This document shows, in pieces, positions 17,571 through 27,835 of a DNA stretch of 64,000 nt (its first letter is position 1; every line of letters starts with the position of its first letter). Under the pieces are notes generated by a model that was given only the letters and a program-made list of their open reading frames with translations, made no database searches and was not told where the DNA came from. The stretch is from assembly GCA_903835185.1 (NCBI GenBank), contig CAILLX010000016.1, forward strand, positions 1 to 64,000, read 5' to 3'. The position numbers and the translations under genes are program-made. The DNA comes from an uncultured bacterium. GTDB taxonomy: Bacteria; Cyanobacteriota; Vampirovibrionia; Obscuribacterales; Obscuribacteraceae.

Positions 17571-17900
17571 CGCGTCATTATAAGACGCTTGTGTAATTAA
17601 GTGTCTGTGGTAGCTTTCCTGTCAGGAGAGTCGTATCTGCACAGGTCTGTGCTGACCAGCTCTTGGCCGGATTGAAAATGGTTTAATCCTGCTTCAGCCG
17701 GCTGTCTGTGCAAGCGCGAGTCTGTTCGGTTGGGTTAAGCTGCCCGCCAGGAGTAACCCGCGACAATAGCAGTGGGTATATACTCACTTGATTGAGTCTT
17801 GCCGAGATATCCGGCATAAGGTGATCTCAGTTTATAGCTCTCCACTTATACTTCTGATTTACCCGCTAGCGTCATGCAACTGGAAGGTCAGGAAAAACTT
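17571..17900. other. Divergent intergenic region
   Basis: About 330 bp between the leftward TPR operon and the rightward DUF445 gene. It holds TATAAT (leftward, plus 17577-17582) inside a 5-bp inverted repeat GCGTC/GACGC (17572-17588), an 8-bp AT-rich hairpin (17669-17689, one G-U pair), and a TATATACT stretch near 17777 that could serve the rightward gene. No gene is supported here. Confidence 0.45.
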
Positions 17901-19172
17901 ATGCACTTCGACATATCTACAGCCGCGCCAGCCACCATTTTTTTTAAGTTCTTTTTCCCGCCGATCTTTTATGCCATTCACGGTTGGCTGGCAACTGAGA
18001 TGGCCATCATCGCTCTATTCAGACCCTACGAAACCTGGTACTTCCCTTTTACTCGACTGCAAGTTCCTTGCACTCCTGGAATCTTTCCAAAGCGACGGGA
18101 GAAACTGGCCGGCGCTGTGGCTGCGACAATTACAGACACTCTTTTGACCACTGCCGATATCAGACATCAGACTGAGCAGCTGGTGACAGAGAAGAACATT
18201 TATGCAGCGATAGACGCTTTTGTCGACTCAGTGCTTAAAGAATTTCGCGATACGACAAAGTTGCACAGGTTGGCAGCAGATGTAGCTGAAGTCAGCCCGG
18301 CTTTGTTGCAGCACCTGGTTATATCAATAACTGACGGGCTTGAACAAAAAAAAGAACGCCGTGTTGCTGTTATCACTGAAAAGATTTTTGATCAGATAGT
18401 TCTTTCTGCTCGTATACCGCTTGATCAAGCTAACGAAATTGCAGCCAGGCTAATGGATGCATTTCTTACTCCCGGCCGGATTCGTGCTGGATTAATGAAG
18501 CTGCTCAGCCCGCAGAACATTAATGCATTAGACGAGTCTGTGCAGGCGCATACTGGCGGACCTTACAAGATCATAGCCCGCTTAATTGGTATAAAGCGGG
18601 TCTGTTATGAATGGCGTAGCTATCTTGAGAAAGAGCCGCTTGAGTCGGAAAGGATTATTGGTGACCTCAGTAAACGATTTGGCATAAGAGATCAAATTGC
18701 CGTTCAGATTGCTAATTTCGATTTGCGTTCTATGCCGATGCAGCATATTGCTCAGCTTAGAGAGAATCTGGTCACTTTTGTGCAGTCTTTTCTTCTTCAG
18801 CATCGCGAGGATATCCTTAATCTTGTAAAACGTATTGAAGGTGAGTCGATGGGAGAAGTTCGGCACGCCATTATCAGGTTCAATCCGGAGAGCATCCCGG
18901 CTGAATGGTTAGCCAAGACAAAACGGGACATAGCTTCATTCTTTTATGCATATCTGAAACGCGAGCTTGGCGAACTGCTTGAGAAGGCTATTCCAGCTTT
19001 GGGAATGTACGCTTTAATTTCGCACAAAATAGAGCTGTTTTCGCCGCAGCAACTTGAGCATCTCATCAAACGTGTCTGTAAGCAGGAATTGAAGTGGCTG
19101 GCCTTGCTTGGAGGTTTTATTGGAGCCTGGTTGGGGTTGCTGCAAATTGTAGTCAATGTTTCTTTTCCTTAA
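17901..19172 (+). CDS. DUF445 family membrane protein
   Basis: Recognised as DUF445 by an N-terminal membrane segment with GWLATEMAIIALFRP, the PCTPGIFPKRREKLA motif close behind, and a final membrane helix with GGFIGAWLGLLQ. The long middle part is helical. Members such as YheB are envelope proteins of unclear role. ATG 17901 is chosen because AGGA lies seven bases upstream; an in-frame ATG at 17874 adds nine residues without a site. The protein is about 423 residues from this start. It is divergent from the TPR operon and is followed by uvrA. Confidence 0.85.
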   Translation: MHFDISTAAPATIFFKFFFPPIFYAIHGWLATEMAIIALFRPYETWYFPFTRLQVPCTPGIFPKRREKLAGAVAATITDTLLTTADIRHQTEQLVTEKNIYAAIDAFVDSVLKEFRDTTKLHRLAADVAEVSPALLQHLVISITDGLEQKKERRVAVITEKIFDQIVLSARIPLDQANEIAARLMDAFLTPGRIRAGLMKLLSPQNINALDESVQAHTGGPYKIIARLIGIKRVCYEWRSYLEKEPLESERIIGDLSKRFGIRDQIAVQIANFDLRSMPMQHIAQLRENLVTFVQSFLLQHREDILNLVKRIEGESMGEVRHAIIRFNPESIPAEWLAKTKRDIASFFYAYLKRELGELLEKAIPALGMYALISHKIELFSPQQLEHLIKRVCKQELKWLALLGGFIGAWLGLLQIVVNVSFP

Positions 19173-19277
19173 CCAGCTACTAGCTCTCTGGGCAGCGGGT
19201 AGAGCTGACGTTGTGCCAAGTATCGCTCCGGCAGCACAAGACAAAGTCGGTGGCGACAGCCAGGAGACGCTATAATA

Positions 19278-22247
19278 TTGCTTCTAGAAGCAGTATGGGG
19301 CATAGCTCACATTATGGCTGGGCACAAAATTGAAGTGCCTGTTCTTGCACCGTTGTCAGCTGATGCTGATCATGGCATAGTGGTGCGTGGTGCTCGCCAG
19401 CATAACCTCAAAAATATTGATGTCGTCATACCGCGCAATAAACTTGTAGTGATAACAGGTGTAAGCGGTTCTGGTAAATCCAGCCTGGCTTTTGACACTA
19501 TTTTTGCTGAAGGGCAAAGAAGATATGTCGAGTCTCTCTCTGCATACGCCAGACAGTTTCTTGGTCAGCTCGACAAACCGGATGTGGATCACATTGATGG
19601 TCTGTCGCCAGCAATTTCAATTGATCAAAAATCGACCAGCCACAATCCGCGTTCTACAGTAGGCACTGTCACCGAAATTTATGATTATTTGCGTCTTCTT
19701 TTTGCCCGTTGTGGTACACCGCACTGTCCTGTCTGCGGCTGCCTCATTAATCCGCAGACAGTCGACCAGATAGTAGATCAAGTTGTTACCTTGCCTGTTG
19801 GCAGCAAGATTCAGATTCTTGCTCCGCTTGTGTCAGGGCGCAAAGGAGAGTATCAAAATCTCTTCACTGATCTGCGCAAAGAAGGATTTGTACGGGTGCG
19901 TGTGGATGGAGAAACTTTGAGCCTGGAGGATGAATTTAAGCTCGACAAGAATAAGAAGCATACTATCGAACTTGTTATAGATCGTCTGGTGGTCCGGGAC
20001 AATATGGCTTCTCGCCTGGCAGATAGCCTCTCTCTTGGACTCAAGTGGGGCAAGTCGACTGTAGTGGTGGCAGTTGCCGGGCTGGAGCAACAAGAGCTGC
20101 TCTTTTCTGAGCAGTTTGCTTGTGCTAACTGCAATGTGAGTTTTTCCGAAATCTCGCCGCGCATCTTTAGCTTCAACAGCCCTTACGGGGCATGCAGCGA
20201 ATGTCACGGGCTTGGATACCTTATGGAGGTTGATCCTGCTGCTGTTGTGCCTGATCGTAGCAAGAGTATCAACGAAGGTGCTATCTATCCATGGGCCAAA
20301 ACAGGCAATCCGTATTATTTGCAGATACTCTCTTCTGTAGCTAAACATTACAAGTTCAGCGTCGATACACCTTTTGGCAAGCTATCTGCTGACCAGCAGC
20401 GTGTCATTCTCTATGGCTCAGGGGCAGATAAGGTCAAGTTAGCGCATGACTCTTTCGATGGTACAGAGATGTGGCAGTATCGCAAAGAGTTTGAAGGTGT
20501 AATTAACAATCTAAAACGGCGTTATGGCGAGTCATCATCTGATCGAGTCAAGCAGGATATTGCTGTTTATATGACAGAGATGCCTTGCCAGGCGTGCAAA
20601 GGTACTCGCTTGCGCAGTGAGTCGCTGGCTGTAAAGCTGGCAGATCTCTCTATTGCTGAACTCTCGGCTTTAGCTGTAGGGCAGTGTATGGAATTTTTCG
20701 AAAGATTGCCTAGTCGGTTGACAGCCACTCAGCAGACTATAGCCCACCAGGTTCTCATTGAGGTTAAATCAAGGTTGCGCTTTCTCAATGATGTCGGCTT
20801 GAGTTATCTGACTCTCGATCGTAAGGCAAACACTTTAGCTGGCGGTGAGGCGCAACGCATAAGACTGGCAACTCAGATCGGCTCGGGACTGTCAGGGGTT
20901 CTTTATGTCCTTGATGAACCATCTATTGGCTTGCACCAGCGCGACAATCAGCGTCTCCTGGCTACCCTCAAGACTCTTCGGGACCTGGGTAACACGCTGC
21001 TTGTAGTTGAACACGATCTCGACACTATGCATGAGTCTGATTGGATTATTGACATAGGTCCGGGTGCAGGTATTCATGGCGGGATGGTGGTAGGGCAAGG
21101 ATCTGTTGCCGACATAGCTGCTTTGCCTGAGTCAATTACAGGAGCATATCTGTCCGGTCGCAAGGCGATACATGTTCCTAAAAAACGCCGCAGCGGCAAG
21201 GGGCTGTCACTGTCAATAGTTGGTGCCAGGCTGAACAATTTGAAGAACTTGACTGTTAACATACCGTTAAACATGTTTGTAGCTATAACAGGCGTATCCG
21301 GCTCCGGTAAGTCCACCCTGGTGAATGACCTGCTTTATCAGTATCTGCGGCATGAGATGAACGGCACAGTGCCTGCTCCTTCCGGTCTCGACAGTGTGCT
21401 GGGCGTAGACAATCTTGACAAAGTCATAAGCATAGATCAATCACCGATTGGACGGACGCCGCGCTCCAACCCGGCTACTTATACAGGCTTGTTCGATGTT
21501 ATTCGCGATGTTTTTTCAATGACTGTCGAAGCTAAAGCACGAGGTTATTTACCAGGACGCTTCTCCTTCAATGTCAAGGGCGGTCGCTGCGAAGCTTGCC
21601 GCGGGGAGGGGATGAATGAAATTGAGATGAACTTCCTGCCTTCTGTCTTTGTCTCTTGCGAAGTGTGCAAAGGTGCTCGCTACAACCGCGAAACACTTGA
21701 AGTTAAGTTTAAGGGCAAATCTATTGCTGACGTGTTGGAGATGACAGTGGAGGAGGCGCTTGAGTTCTTTGCCAATATCCCTAAAGCTGTCTCCAAGCTT
21801 GCCACAATGCATGAAGTCGGGCTTGACTACATCAAGTTAGGTCAGAGCGCCACCACATTGTCTGGTGGAGAAGCCCAGCGGGTCAAACTGGCTGAGCAGC
21901 TCTCCCGGCGCTCTACAGGCAAAACAATCTATATTCTCGACGAGCCGACTACAGGGCTATCTTTCTTTGATGTCGACAAACTGCTCCATGTGCTTAATAA
22001 GCTTGTCGATACAGGCAATACAGTTGTAATCATTGAGCACAATCTTGATGTGGTTAAGCAAGCAGACTGGGTAATTGACCTTGGTCCCGAAGGTGGCGAT
22101 GGCGGTGGAGCCATTGTTACTGAGGGGACTCCGGAAGCTGTTTCTGCCTGTTCCAGCTCTTATACTGGCGCTTTCTTGAAACAGACTTTAGCTGTGAGCC
22201 TTTCGGCTAGAGCCGCCAGCAAAGGTTCTCTGCAGGGTGGAGCTTAG
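19278..22247 (+). CDS. uvrA: Excinuclease ABC subunit A
   Basis: Damage-recognition ATPase of nucleotide-excision repair. Two ABC modules are complete: Walker [10 protein letters not shown] at about 61-69 and GVSGSGKST in the second half, each with an SGGEAQR-type signature and Walker B. Zinc-binding CxxC pairs lie in both halves (CPVCG, CANC, CHGLG; CEAC, CEVC). The length of 989 exceeds the usual 940-950 through an N-terminal extension and a Ser/Ala-rich tail. The start is uncertain: TTG 19278 has AGGAG 11 bases upstream, while ATG 19314 (MAGHKIEV) has none. Confidence 0.96.
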   Translation: MLLEAVWGIAHIMAGHKIEVPVLAPLSADADHGIVVRGARQHNLKNIDVVIPRNKLVVITGVSGSGKSSLAFDTIFAEGQRRYVESLSAYARQFLGQLDKPDVDHIDGLSPAISIDQKSTSHNPRSTVGTVTEIYDYLRLLFARCGTPHCPVCGCLINPQTVDQIVDQVVTLPVGSKIQILAPLVSGRKGEYQNLFTDLRKEGFVRVRVDGETLSLEDEFKLDKNKKHTIELVIDRLVVRDNMASRLADSLSLGLKWGKSTVVVAVAGLEQQELLFSEQFACANCNVSFSEISPRIFSFNSPYGACSECHGLGYLMEVDPAAVVPDRSKSINEGAIYPWAKTGNPYYLQILSSVAKHYKFSVDTPFGKLSADQQRVILYGSGADKVKLAHDSFDGTEMWQYRKEFEGVINNLKRRYGESSSDRVKQDIAVYMTEMPCQACKGTRLRSESLAVKLADLSIAELSALAVGQCMEFFERLPSRLTATQQTIAHQVLIEVKSRLRFLNDVGLSYLTLDRKANTLAGGEAQRIRLATQIGSGLSGVLYVLDEPSIGLHQRDNQRLLATLKTLRDLGNTLLVVEHDLDTMHESDWIIDIGPGAGIHGGMVVGQGSVADIAALPESITGAYLSGRKAIHVPKKRRSGKGLSLSIVGARLNNLKNLTVNIPLNMFVAITGVSGSGKSTLVNDLLYQYLRHEMNGTVPAPSGLDSVLGVDNLDKVISIDQSPIGRTPRSNPATYTGLFDVIRDVFSMTVEAKARGYLPGRFSFNVKGGRCEACRGEGMNEIEMNFLPSVFVSCEVCKGARYNRETLEVKFKGKSIADVLEMTVEEALEFFANIPKAVSKLATMHEVGLDYIKLGQSATTLSGGEAQRVKLAEQLSRRSTGKTIYILDEPTTGLSFFDVDKLLHVLNKLVDTGNTVVIIEHNLDVVKQADWVIDLGPEGGDGGGAIVTEGTPEAVSACSSSYTGAFLKQTLAVSLSARAASKGSLQGGA

Positions 22248-22343
22248 ATAAACTTTGTTCAATCCTTTAGTGCTTTTCTTCATTTATTGGCATCTTGCCT
22301 CTTAATGATTTAACATTGTAAGCGACTGTAGTGGAGGTTGCTG

Positions 22344-22886
22344 GTGGTTCATCGTCATACCACTGAAACGGGCAGCGTCGAATCCCGAGAACTTCCCCAA
22401 TCGCTTTACGACAACCTTCGTAAGCGCGGTTTGCGCCTGACCTATCAAAGGGAGACCATTCTCGAGATCTTCCGCGAGCAACCATCTGGCACTCATCTTT
22501 CAGCTGAAGAGCTGCATGCCAAGCTGGTTGAACGTGGGGCAAGTGTCAGCCTGGCAACGGCTTACCGGACACTTAATCTCCTCTCTTCGCTTGGCGCACT
22601 GCGTGAGCTTGATTTTGCCGAAGGGCACAAGCATTATGAGCTGAAGCATGATAATTTGCCGCATCAACACATAGTTTGCCTTGGTTGCAACACAACAGTT
22701 GAGTTTGAAGATGAAGATCATTTCTTAGAAGAGTCGGGGCAGAAGATTGGAGCTCGCTATAATTTTGAAGTAATAGATGCGCAGTTTAAAATCTTTGGAC
22801 TTTGTTGCCACTGTCGGCAAGCAAAGCAGCTGTGTCCAAAACAGGCTCCGGCTAAGCGCACTAAAGGTATTGAGGTAAATTTGTGA
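22344..22886 (+). CDS. fur: Fur family metal-dependent repressor
   Basis: A winged-helix regulator with the Fur core: RLTYQRETIL, the HLSAEELHAKL helix and the recognition helix SLATAYRTLNLL. These are followed by the metal region HKHYEL, PHQHIVC, CLGC and CCHC, the two CxxC pairs forming the structural zinc site. GTG 22344 is chosen since GGAGG lies six bases upstream; a TTG at 22338 touches that site. The next gene, feoA, overlaps its stop (GTGA), tying it to iron. It could be another family member such as PerR or Zur; iron is favoured by context. Confidence 0.88.
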   Translation: MVHRHTTETGSVESRELPQSLYDNLRKRGLRLTYQRETILEIFREQPSGTHLSAEELHAKLVERGASVSLATAYRTLNLLSSLGALRELDFAEGHKHYELKHDNLPHQHIVCLGCNTTVEFEDEDHFLEESGQKIGARYNFEVIDAQFKIFGLCCHCRQAKQLCPKQAPAKRTKGIEVNL

Positions 22887-23119
22887 CTCTTTGGGAAGCA
22901 AAAGTGGGCGATTGGCTGGAGATAACAGCTCTGTCAGATGACGACGTGGCTCTTGAGGCGTTACGCTACGGCATTGATGAAGGTTCCAGAATTAAGCTGA
23001 CAGCTAAACTGCCGGGCGGACCGGTAGTAATTGCTAAGAATCAGCTTGAGATAGCTCTCGGGCGCCAGTGGCTGCTGTCGAGTTACGTATATCTAGGGAG
23101 TGAGAGGTTTTTACTGTAA
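22883..23119 (+). CDS. feoA: FeoA domain protein
   Basis: A 78-residue single SH3-like FeoA domain, with the usual G-(D/E)-x-x-x-I-x-x-L start, a central R-Y-G-I-x-x-G-x-x-I segment and V-V-I-A-K near the end. FeoA domains bind FeoB or regulators in ferrous iron uptake. It overlaps the fur stop by four bases, so translation is coupled. No feoB is in the window, so it may act with Fur or with a distant FeoB. Confidence 0.78.
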   Translation: MTLWEAKVGDWLEITALSDDDVALEALRYGIDEGSRIKLTAKLPGGPVVIAKNQLEIALGRQWLLSSYVYLGSERFLL

Positions 23120-23158
23120 GATGAAATATATGGAGATGCGCCTTCACAATCTGCCTCT

Positions 23159-24256
23159 TTGCTCCCTGTCGCTTTGTCTTACGGGGTGGCTCAGCTGATG
23201 GCACCACTTAATCCTTGGAAACTGACTGGATACAAACCAGGACAAAACGTAGCCTGCCAGATAATGGCTGCCGAGCCTGGCGGTTATGCTGTGCTCATTC
23301 CTAGAGATAATCTACCTGGCTTCCTGCCTACCGAAGCAAAGCTTAAAATTGGCGAAGATGTATTGGCACAGTTTGTCTGCGTGCATAATAACAGGGTGCT
23401 TCTGTCGGCAAGATTTTCTGGTAGCGGCTCTGCTATTGCTGCTCAGCAAGGTAGTTCTTACACTACTACTGCTAAGTCTGCTGCTGCGCAGATTGACTGG
23501 TCGGCGCAGGTTGCCACAGGAGCCGATCCAGCCGATGCGGCATTCTCAGTCTGGGCCCAGACTGTTCCCCGTAAAATCCACCTCAGGCGGGCAACCGACT
23601 TGATCTTGCCACCAGTGGATGGGCAGGAACCTCAGACAATTGTTATGGGTGAGAATGATCTGGAATGGTTGATTACTGACCTTGAAGGCGGTATGCGCAC
23701 AGGTTGTGTAAAAGCATCCTCTGAAGAGCAGCTGTCGCGGTCAGCAATGCTCCTTTATCGTGGACGAGCTGTAGGCTGTATTTACGGTCGTAAAAGCATG
23801 CCTGACTCTATGCCGACAGAGCAGGCGCTCTCGTTAATGCTTCAAGATCTCTCGATGCCATCTACAAAGGCGGTTGTTTACGACCTGCCGCCAGAGGTGA
23901 CTCTGGCTATGTCGGCTCTTTTCTTAGGCTATCCTGTCCAGCGCTCAGATGATCTTGATGCTCGTTCATACATTGATTACCTGTGTGGCTGGTTTGCCGA
24001 GAAAGGGCAGACGGCCTGCCTGGCCATTACATTGCCTGCTGAAGCAGCAAACTGTCTGTTGTTTGTAACAGCAGGTTCTTATGTTGGTGCCTTTTATGTA
24101 GAAGATCAGAAGTTCAACAAAGACAAGAACTTTGTATACGAGCTGCTTGCTCGGGATGCGAATGCTGGAGTGGCAGCTAGTATCCTTCCTCCGGAGATGA
24201 CCTCACAGGCGGTGCGTTTTGGCTTTAGCCTGAGCATGGCTTCCAAGAAGCAGTAA
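23159..24256 (+). CDS. S1-domain protein of unknown function
   Basis: Residues about 27-86 form an S1-like OB fold: PGQNVACQIM, a GYAVLI strand, GFLPTEAKL and a final VLLSARF, all in the usual S1 order, suggesting RNA binding. After a Ser/Ala/Thr-rich linker, residues 145-360 contain two alpha/beta modules with L-L-Y-R-G-R-A-V-G and L-L-F-V-T-A-G-S-Y-V-G strands that recall DUF4388-like or roadblock-like folds, but I cannot assign them. The start is uncertain (TTG 23159 or ATG 23198). It follows feoA by 40 bp and may be cotranscribed with fur-feoA. Confidence 0.68.
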   Translation: MLPVALSYGVAQLMAPLNPWKLTGYKPGQNVACQIMAAEPGGYAVLIPRDNLPGFLPTEAKLKIGEDVLAQFVCVHNNRVLLSARFSGSGSAIAAQQGSSYTTTAKSAAAQIDWSAQVATGADPADAAFSVWAQTVPRKIHLRRATDLILPPVDGQEPQTIVMGENDLEWLITDLEGGMRTGCVKASSEEQLSRSAMLLYRGRAVGCIYGRKSMPDSMPTEQALSLMLQDLSMPSTKAVVYDLPPEVTLAMSALFLGYPVQRSDDLDARSYIDYLCGWFAEKGQTACLAITLPAEAANCLLFVTAGSYVGAFYVEDQKFNKDKNFVYELLARDANAGVAASILPPEMTSQAVRFGFSLSMASKKQ

Positions 24257-24301
24257 CAGATTTACGGCAAAAGCATGGCGCTATTCTGGTCGATATAGCA
24301 A

Positions 24302-25630
24302 TCATTGACGAGACCTCTCTTCTTGTGCCTTGAGCAGAGTTCCAGGTAAGATGCGTGCCAGGCGCTTTCTCATAAATGTTTTGGCGCGATCTATTATCTG
24401 GTCTGTGACAAGATGAACTACTTGCCGCTCCACGCTCACTGCTATTTTTTCCACCTGCTTGTCTATGTATTCCTCTGTTAGCTTCTCCAGTCGATTACAG
24501 ATAATGCTTTCAATCCGTTCAGCCAAAAGTGGCAACATGAAGCGAGAGACATAGCGTTGCCGGCTCATTCTTAAAGCCTCGACAGAGGCGTTCTTTGCTA
24601 CTGGGAAGCGGTCGGCAAAAAAGTATGAGCCTGCCAGGCAGTACATTTCGTTAAGCTCGCTGTCTGCTATCTGCTGAAACAACCGCCGTATCTCAGTAAA
24701 GTTTAGAGAGCCTGCAAAGCGTTCCAGGATATCGCGCAGCTGGAGAAGAAAACGCAGCTGAGAAACATCCAATCTCCTGTTAATGAGCACCGGTGGTGAT
24801 ATCACACAGTCGGTACCAGCAAATTCGTCAAGGTAAAATCGATCCAGGTAGACTAGCTCCTGGTTGTTGTTTTTCGATGCTGCGTGGCACAGGCAATAGA
24901 CCAGCAAGTGATCCGGAGTCGGTACCCAGACATCAACTCCCCGCAGACTTACCTGGCGACTGTTATCCATGAGTATCTGCTCAAAGTCAGTTGGATAGCT
25001 GCCCCGGTTAGCTCCTACAGCCACATGTCCATGCAGCTCCATATACCCTTTGCCGAAGGCATTGTAAATATAATGGCTGTAGCGGTCTAAAGAGAAATTG
25101 CGTACTTGTTGATCCGACCAGTGTTTCAGTCTGTGATCCCATAACTCATAACCGTTAGCCTGAATAATCTGATGAACACGCTCGATATCTTCGCTGGCGC
25201 ACAAGAGATCTATGTCGCACATATAGCGGCGCCCTAGGAAATCTGTATCATCTGCTGAATATGTCAGTTCGGCTGCTCCTTTAACAAAGAGCACCTTCAC
25301 TGCGGAGGCGGCAAAGAGCGACGCCAGGCGCTGAATCTGTTCAATCCTGGTCTCATTAGCAGAGATCTGATGTAGATAGCAGCCTTTTGCCTGCCTGGCA
25401 AACCAGGAGGGAATGTCGCCTATGGAGCTCTTGCGTGAGGCGATGTAACAGTGCGGCAGTACGAAGGTAGCTTTAGAAAGCCTCTTCCAATCAAGGCTGG
25501 CGCACACCTGGTTGTCCAGCTGTCCCTGCAGAAGGTTGAGAATAAACTCTTCTTCTGCTCCTGCAAAGACTGTGAACTCTTGATCGAACTGTTTCAGTAA
25601 ATTTAGAACTTCACTGCGTGTTTGGCTCAT
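24302..25630 (-). CDS. Nucleotidyltransferase-fold protein (NTP_transf_5-like)
   Basis: The central motif VLFVKGAAELTYSA followed by RYMCDIDLLC fits the uncharacterised nucleotidyltransferase family that Pfam calls NTP_transf_5, with DID as the metal-binding pair. The 442-residue length includes a helical, Arg/Glu-rich C-terminal tail (about 360-442) likely to form a coiled coil. Members often occur in surface-polysaccharide loci; the substrate is unknown. It begins 12 bp after the RNase E/G gene and is last in that leftward operon. Confidence 0.72.
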   Translation of the reverse strand: MSQTRSEVLNLLKQFDQEFTVFAGAEEEFILNLLQGQLDNQVCASLDWKRLSKATFVLPHCYIASRKSSIGDIPSWFARQAKGCYLHQISANETRIEQIQRLASLFAASAVKVLFVKGAAELTYSADDTDFLGRRYMCDIDLLCASEDIERVHQIIQANGYELWDHRLKHWSDQQVRNFSLDRYSHYIYNAFGKGYMELHGHVAVGANRGSYPTDFEQILMDNSRQVSLRGVDVWVPTPDHLLVYCLCHAASKNNNQELVYLDRFYLDEFAGTDCVISPPVLINRRLDVSQLRFLLQLRDILERFAGSLNFTEIRRLFQQIADSELNEMYCLAGSYFFADRFPVAKNASVEALRMSRQRYVSRFMLPLLAERIESIICNRLEKLTEEYIDKQVEKIAVSVERQVVHLVTDQIIDRAKTFMRKRLARILPGTLLKAQEERSRQ

Positions 25631-25642
25631 AGACTCTCATGC

Positions 25643-27772
25643 TTATCTAGACTCATCCTCCTTCTCAGCACTGTCGCTTATGTCTAAACGCTCTGGTGCT
25701 TCGGCAGTGGATTCTTTTCGGGTCGCTTCCTGTTCGGGAGCGCTCTGTGTGAGTGGTAGTGCCAGCTGATGAAGGCTTTCGTCTCCCCACCATGGTTTGA
25801 TCTCGGTAGGAGCAGCAGGGAAGTGCTGAACGTGTCCATGTTCAACAGTCATGCCGTTGTCTGTTTGTTCTTGCCTGAAATTCTCTTGCGTTGGATACAG
25901 GAGTGTCTGTGTCGTGCTGGCAGGAGTCTGATAGTCTAATGTCTCACCGGATTGCTCCGCTTCTTCAGAACGTAGCTGTTCTGGTTTTGGTTTTAAACGG
26001 AACACTCCTGTGATTGCTTCAGGCTCTGCTGCAAACGGGCTGTAAGGCTCAGGCAGTTCTGGCAGTGTCGCTAGTTCTGGTTGCTCCACAGTCTGAGCAA
26101 CATCTGCAGGAGAGTCGGACTCTAGCTCCAGGCGGAGTATTTCAGCTTCAATGACTGAATGACCGAGCGCCTCACTTGTATCATCATTCTGCTCAGGTAG
26201 GTCAGCAAATAAGTCAACCTCAATGTGTGAGCTTGCTGGTGCCTCGCTATGGAAGCTCTCCTCATCGCCTTCTTCGTCATCCAGGTCAGCGGAGGCATGA
26301 GTTGAAGAGAACGCTGCTCTTGTGTCGAGCAGGTCATCCGGCATCTGCGCCAGAATATCTTCTGGAACATCTAAGAGATCGTCCACATCTGTCTCGTGGT
26401 CTTCTGGCTCCATCCCTACTACTGTAGATTGCACCCGTCCTGATACCACGCTGGCAGATCTTAAGGTCGATGGCCTCATTGGTTGACCACGGCGTCCTTG
26501 TGAGCGAGACCGTCCGAGCAGATCTTCTTCTTTTGGCTTGGTGCTGATCAAGTGGCGTTGCCCAGCAAAGCCGATCTCTAGAGTTGGCACTACACCCAGC
26601 CCGGTGCAGCTGCTGCAAACTGTTGTAAACAGCTCTCTTAAACTCTGCCCCTGACGCCGGCGCGTCAGCTCAACTAGACCAAGATCTGAGAGTTGACCTA
26701 CTTGTGGCTTGGCACGGTCGTCTTCGAGTGCTCTCTGGAAAGCCTCCAGAACTAACTGCTGATCTTTGCGGCTTTCCATATCGATAAAGTCTATGATGAC
26801 CATGCCGCCGACATTACGCAGGCGCAACTGCCTAGGAACTTCATGAGCAGCTTCCAGATTTGTGCGGCGTACAGTCTCAGCTTGAGTGCGCGAACTGGTG
26901 AAGCGTCCTGAGTTGACATCTATCACTGTAAGAGCTTCAGTGGGCTGAATGTTGAGGTGACCGCCAGAAGGCAGCTCGACTCGCTCACAAAGAGCTGCTT
27001 CAATTTCACGGTCAATTCCTTTGGCTAAAAGGAGCGATTCGTCGCCTGGGTGCAATAAGACCTGCGTGTTGCGCCCTGTCCAGCCGGAGAGAAACTCCTG
27101 CGCCCGGCGTTGACCATCTGCTGAGTCTACTATTACTTCATTGACGTCGGTTGAGTAGGCGTCACGGATGACTCTATAAAGAAGATCCTGATCGCGATAA
27201 ATAAGTGTGGGTCCAATCGAGGCTTCGCCATCAGACACTACTGACTGCCAGCGGTCCCAAAGTTGTTCAAAGTCTTCAAACAGCTCCTGCTCGCCCTGTC
27301 CTTTAGCTTCAGTCCTGATTATTAGCCCTACTCCTGGCGGTTTGAGGAGATTGACTACTGCTTTGAGGCGTGCCCGCTCGCGTGCTTCGGCAATTCTTCT
27401 TGAAATTGACACTCCGCGCTCTTCAGGCACTAAGACAAGAAACCTTCCTGGCAAGCTGATTGCTGTCGATACTCTCGGTCCTTTATGTCCGGTCGGTTCT
27501 TTAGTGATCTGAACGAGAAGCTTCTGTTTTGGCACAAGCCGTTCTTTGAGAGGTCCTTGTCCAGGGACGTCGTTAGCGTGCAAAAAACCCATCTTGTCTT
27601 TGCCTAAATTGACAAAAGCAGCGTCAATACCAGGGAGAATATTCTCGACTGTAGCTGTATAAATATCGCCGAGCAAAAGTTCACCACGATTGACGAAGAA
27701 CTCGACTACGCGATCATTCTCCAAAAGTGCTGCAATGCTGTCTTGTTCTGAAATTACAATAGACTTTCTCAT
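25643..27772 (-). CDS. rne: RNase E/G family endoribonuclease
   Basis: Endonuclease for rRNA processing and mRNA decay. The S1 domain lies at about 35-110. Catalytic D285 (DVNSG), D328 (IIDFID) and zinc-link C386/C389 align with E. coli D303, D346, C404 and C407 at a constant offset of 18. After about residue 420 there is a 290-residue acidic, Pro/Glu/Ser-rich, disordered tail, possibly a scaffold as in RNase E but without visible Arg-rich RNA-binding motifs of the E. coli type. Start ATG has AAGGAG four bases upstream. It sits between a radical-SAM/DUF2344 gene and a nucleotidyltransferase gene. Confidence 0.94.
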   Translation of the reverse strand: MRKSIVISEQDSIAALLENDRVVEFFVNRGELLLGDIYTATVENILPGIDAAFVNLGKDKMGFLHANDVPGQGPLKERLVPKQKLLVQITKEPTGHKGPRVSTAISLPGRFLVLVPEERGVSISRRIAEARERARLKAVVNLLKPPGVGLIIRTEAKGQGEQELFEDFEQLWDRWQSVVSDGEASIGPTLIYRDQDLLYRVIRDAYSTDVNEVIVDSADGQRRAQEFLSGWTGRNTQVLLHPGDESLLLAKGIDREIEAALCERVELPSGGHLNIQPTEALTVIDVNSGRFTSSRTQAETVRRTNLEAAHEVPRQLRLRNVGGMVIIDFIDMESRKDQQLVLEAFQRALEDDRAKPQVGQLSDLGLVELTRRRQGQSLRELFTTVCSSCTGLGVVPTLEIGFAGQRHLISTKPKEEDLLGRSRSQGRRGQPMRPSTLRSASVVSGRVQSTVVGMEPEDHETDVDDLLDVPEDILAQMPDDLLDTRAAFSSTHASADLDDEEGDEESFHSEAPASSHIEVDLFADLPEQNDDTSEALGHSVIEAEILRLELESDSPADVAQTVEQPELATLPELPEPYSPFAAEPEAITGVFRLKPKPEQLRSEEAEQSGETLDYQTPASTTQTLLYPTQENFRQEQTDNGMTVEHGHVQHFPAAPTEIKPWWGDESLHQLALPLTQSAPEQEATRKESTAEAPERLDISDSAEKEDESR

Positions 27773-27835
27773 AAAACTCCTTTGTGGTTCCTCCGGTTGA
27801 TCTCGGGCGTTGTCACCAATGCGCGAGCGTCAACC

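Noticed and set aside
17788-18147. 119-codon frame overlapping the start of the DUF445 gene
   Set aside because: It is a different frame over the conserved DUF445 motifs and its translation is unlike any protein family.
22248-22343. Fur box for autoregulation upstream of fur
   Set aside because: Only a short AATGATTTAACATT stretch is present; it does not match the 19-bp Fur consensus well enough.
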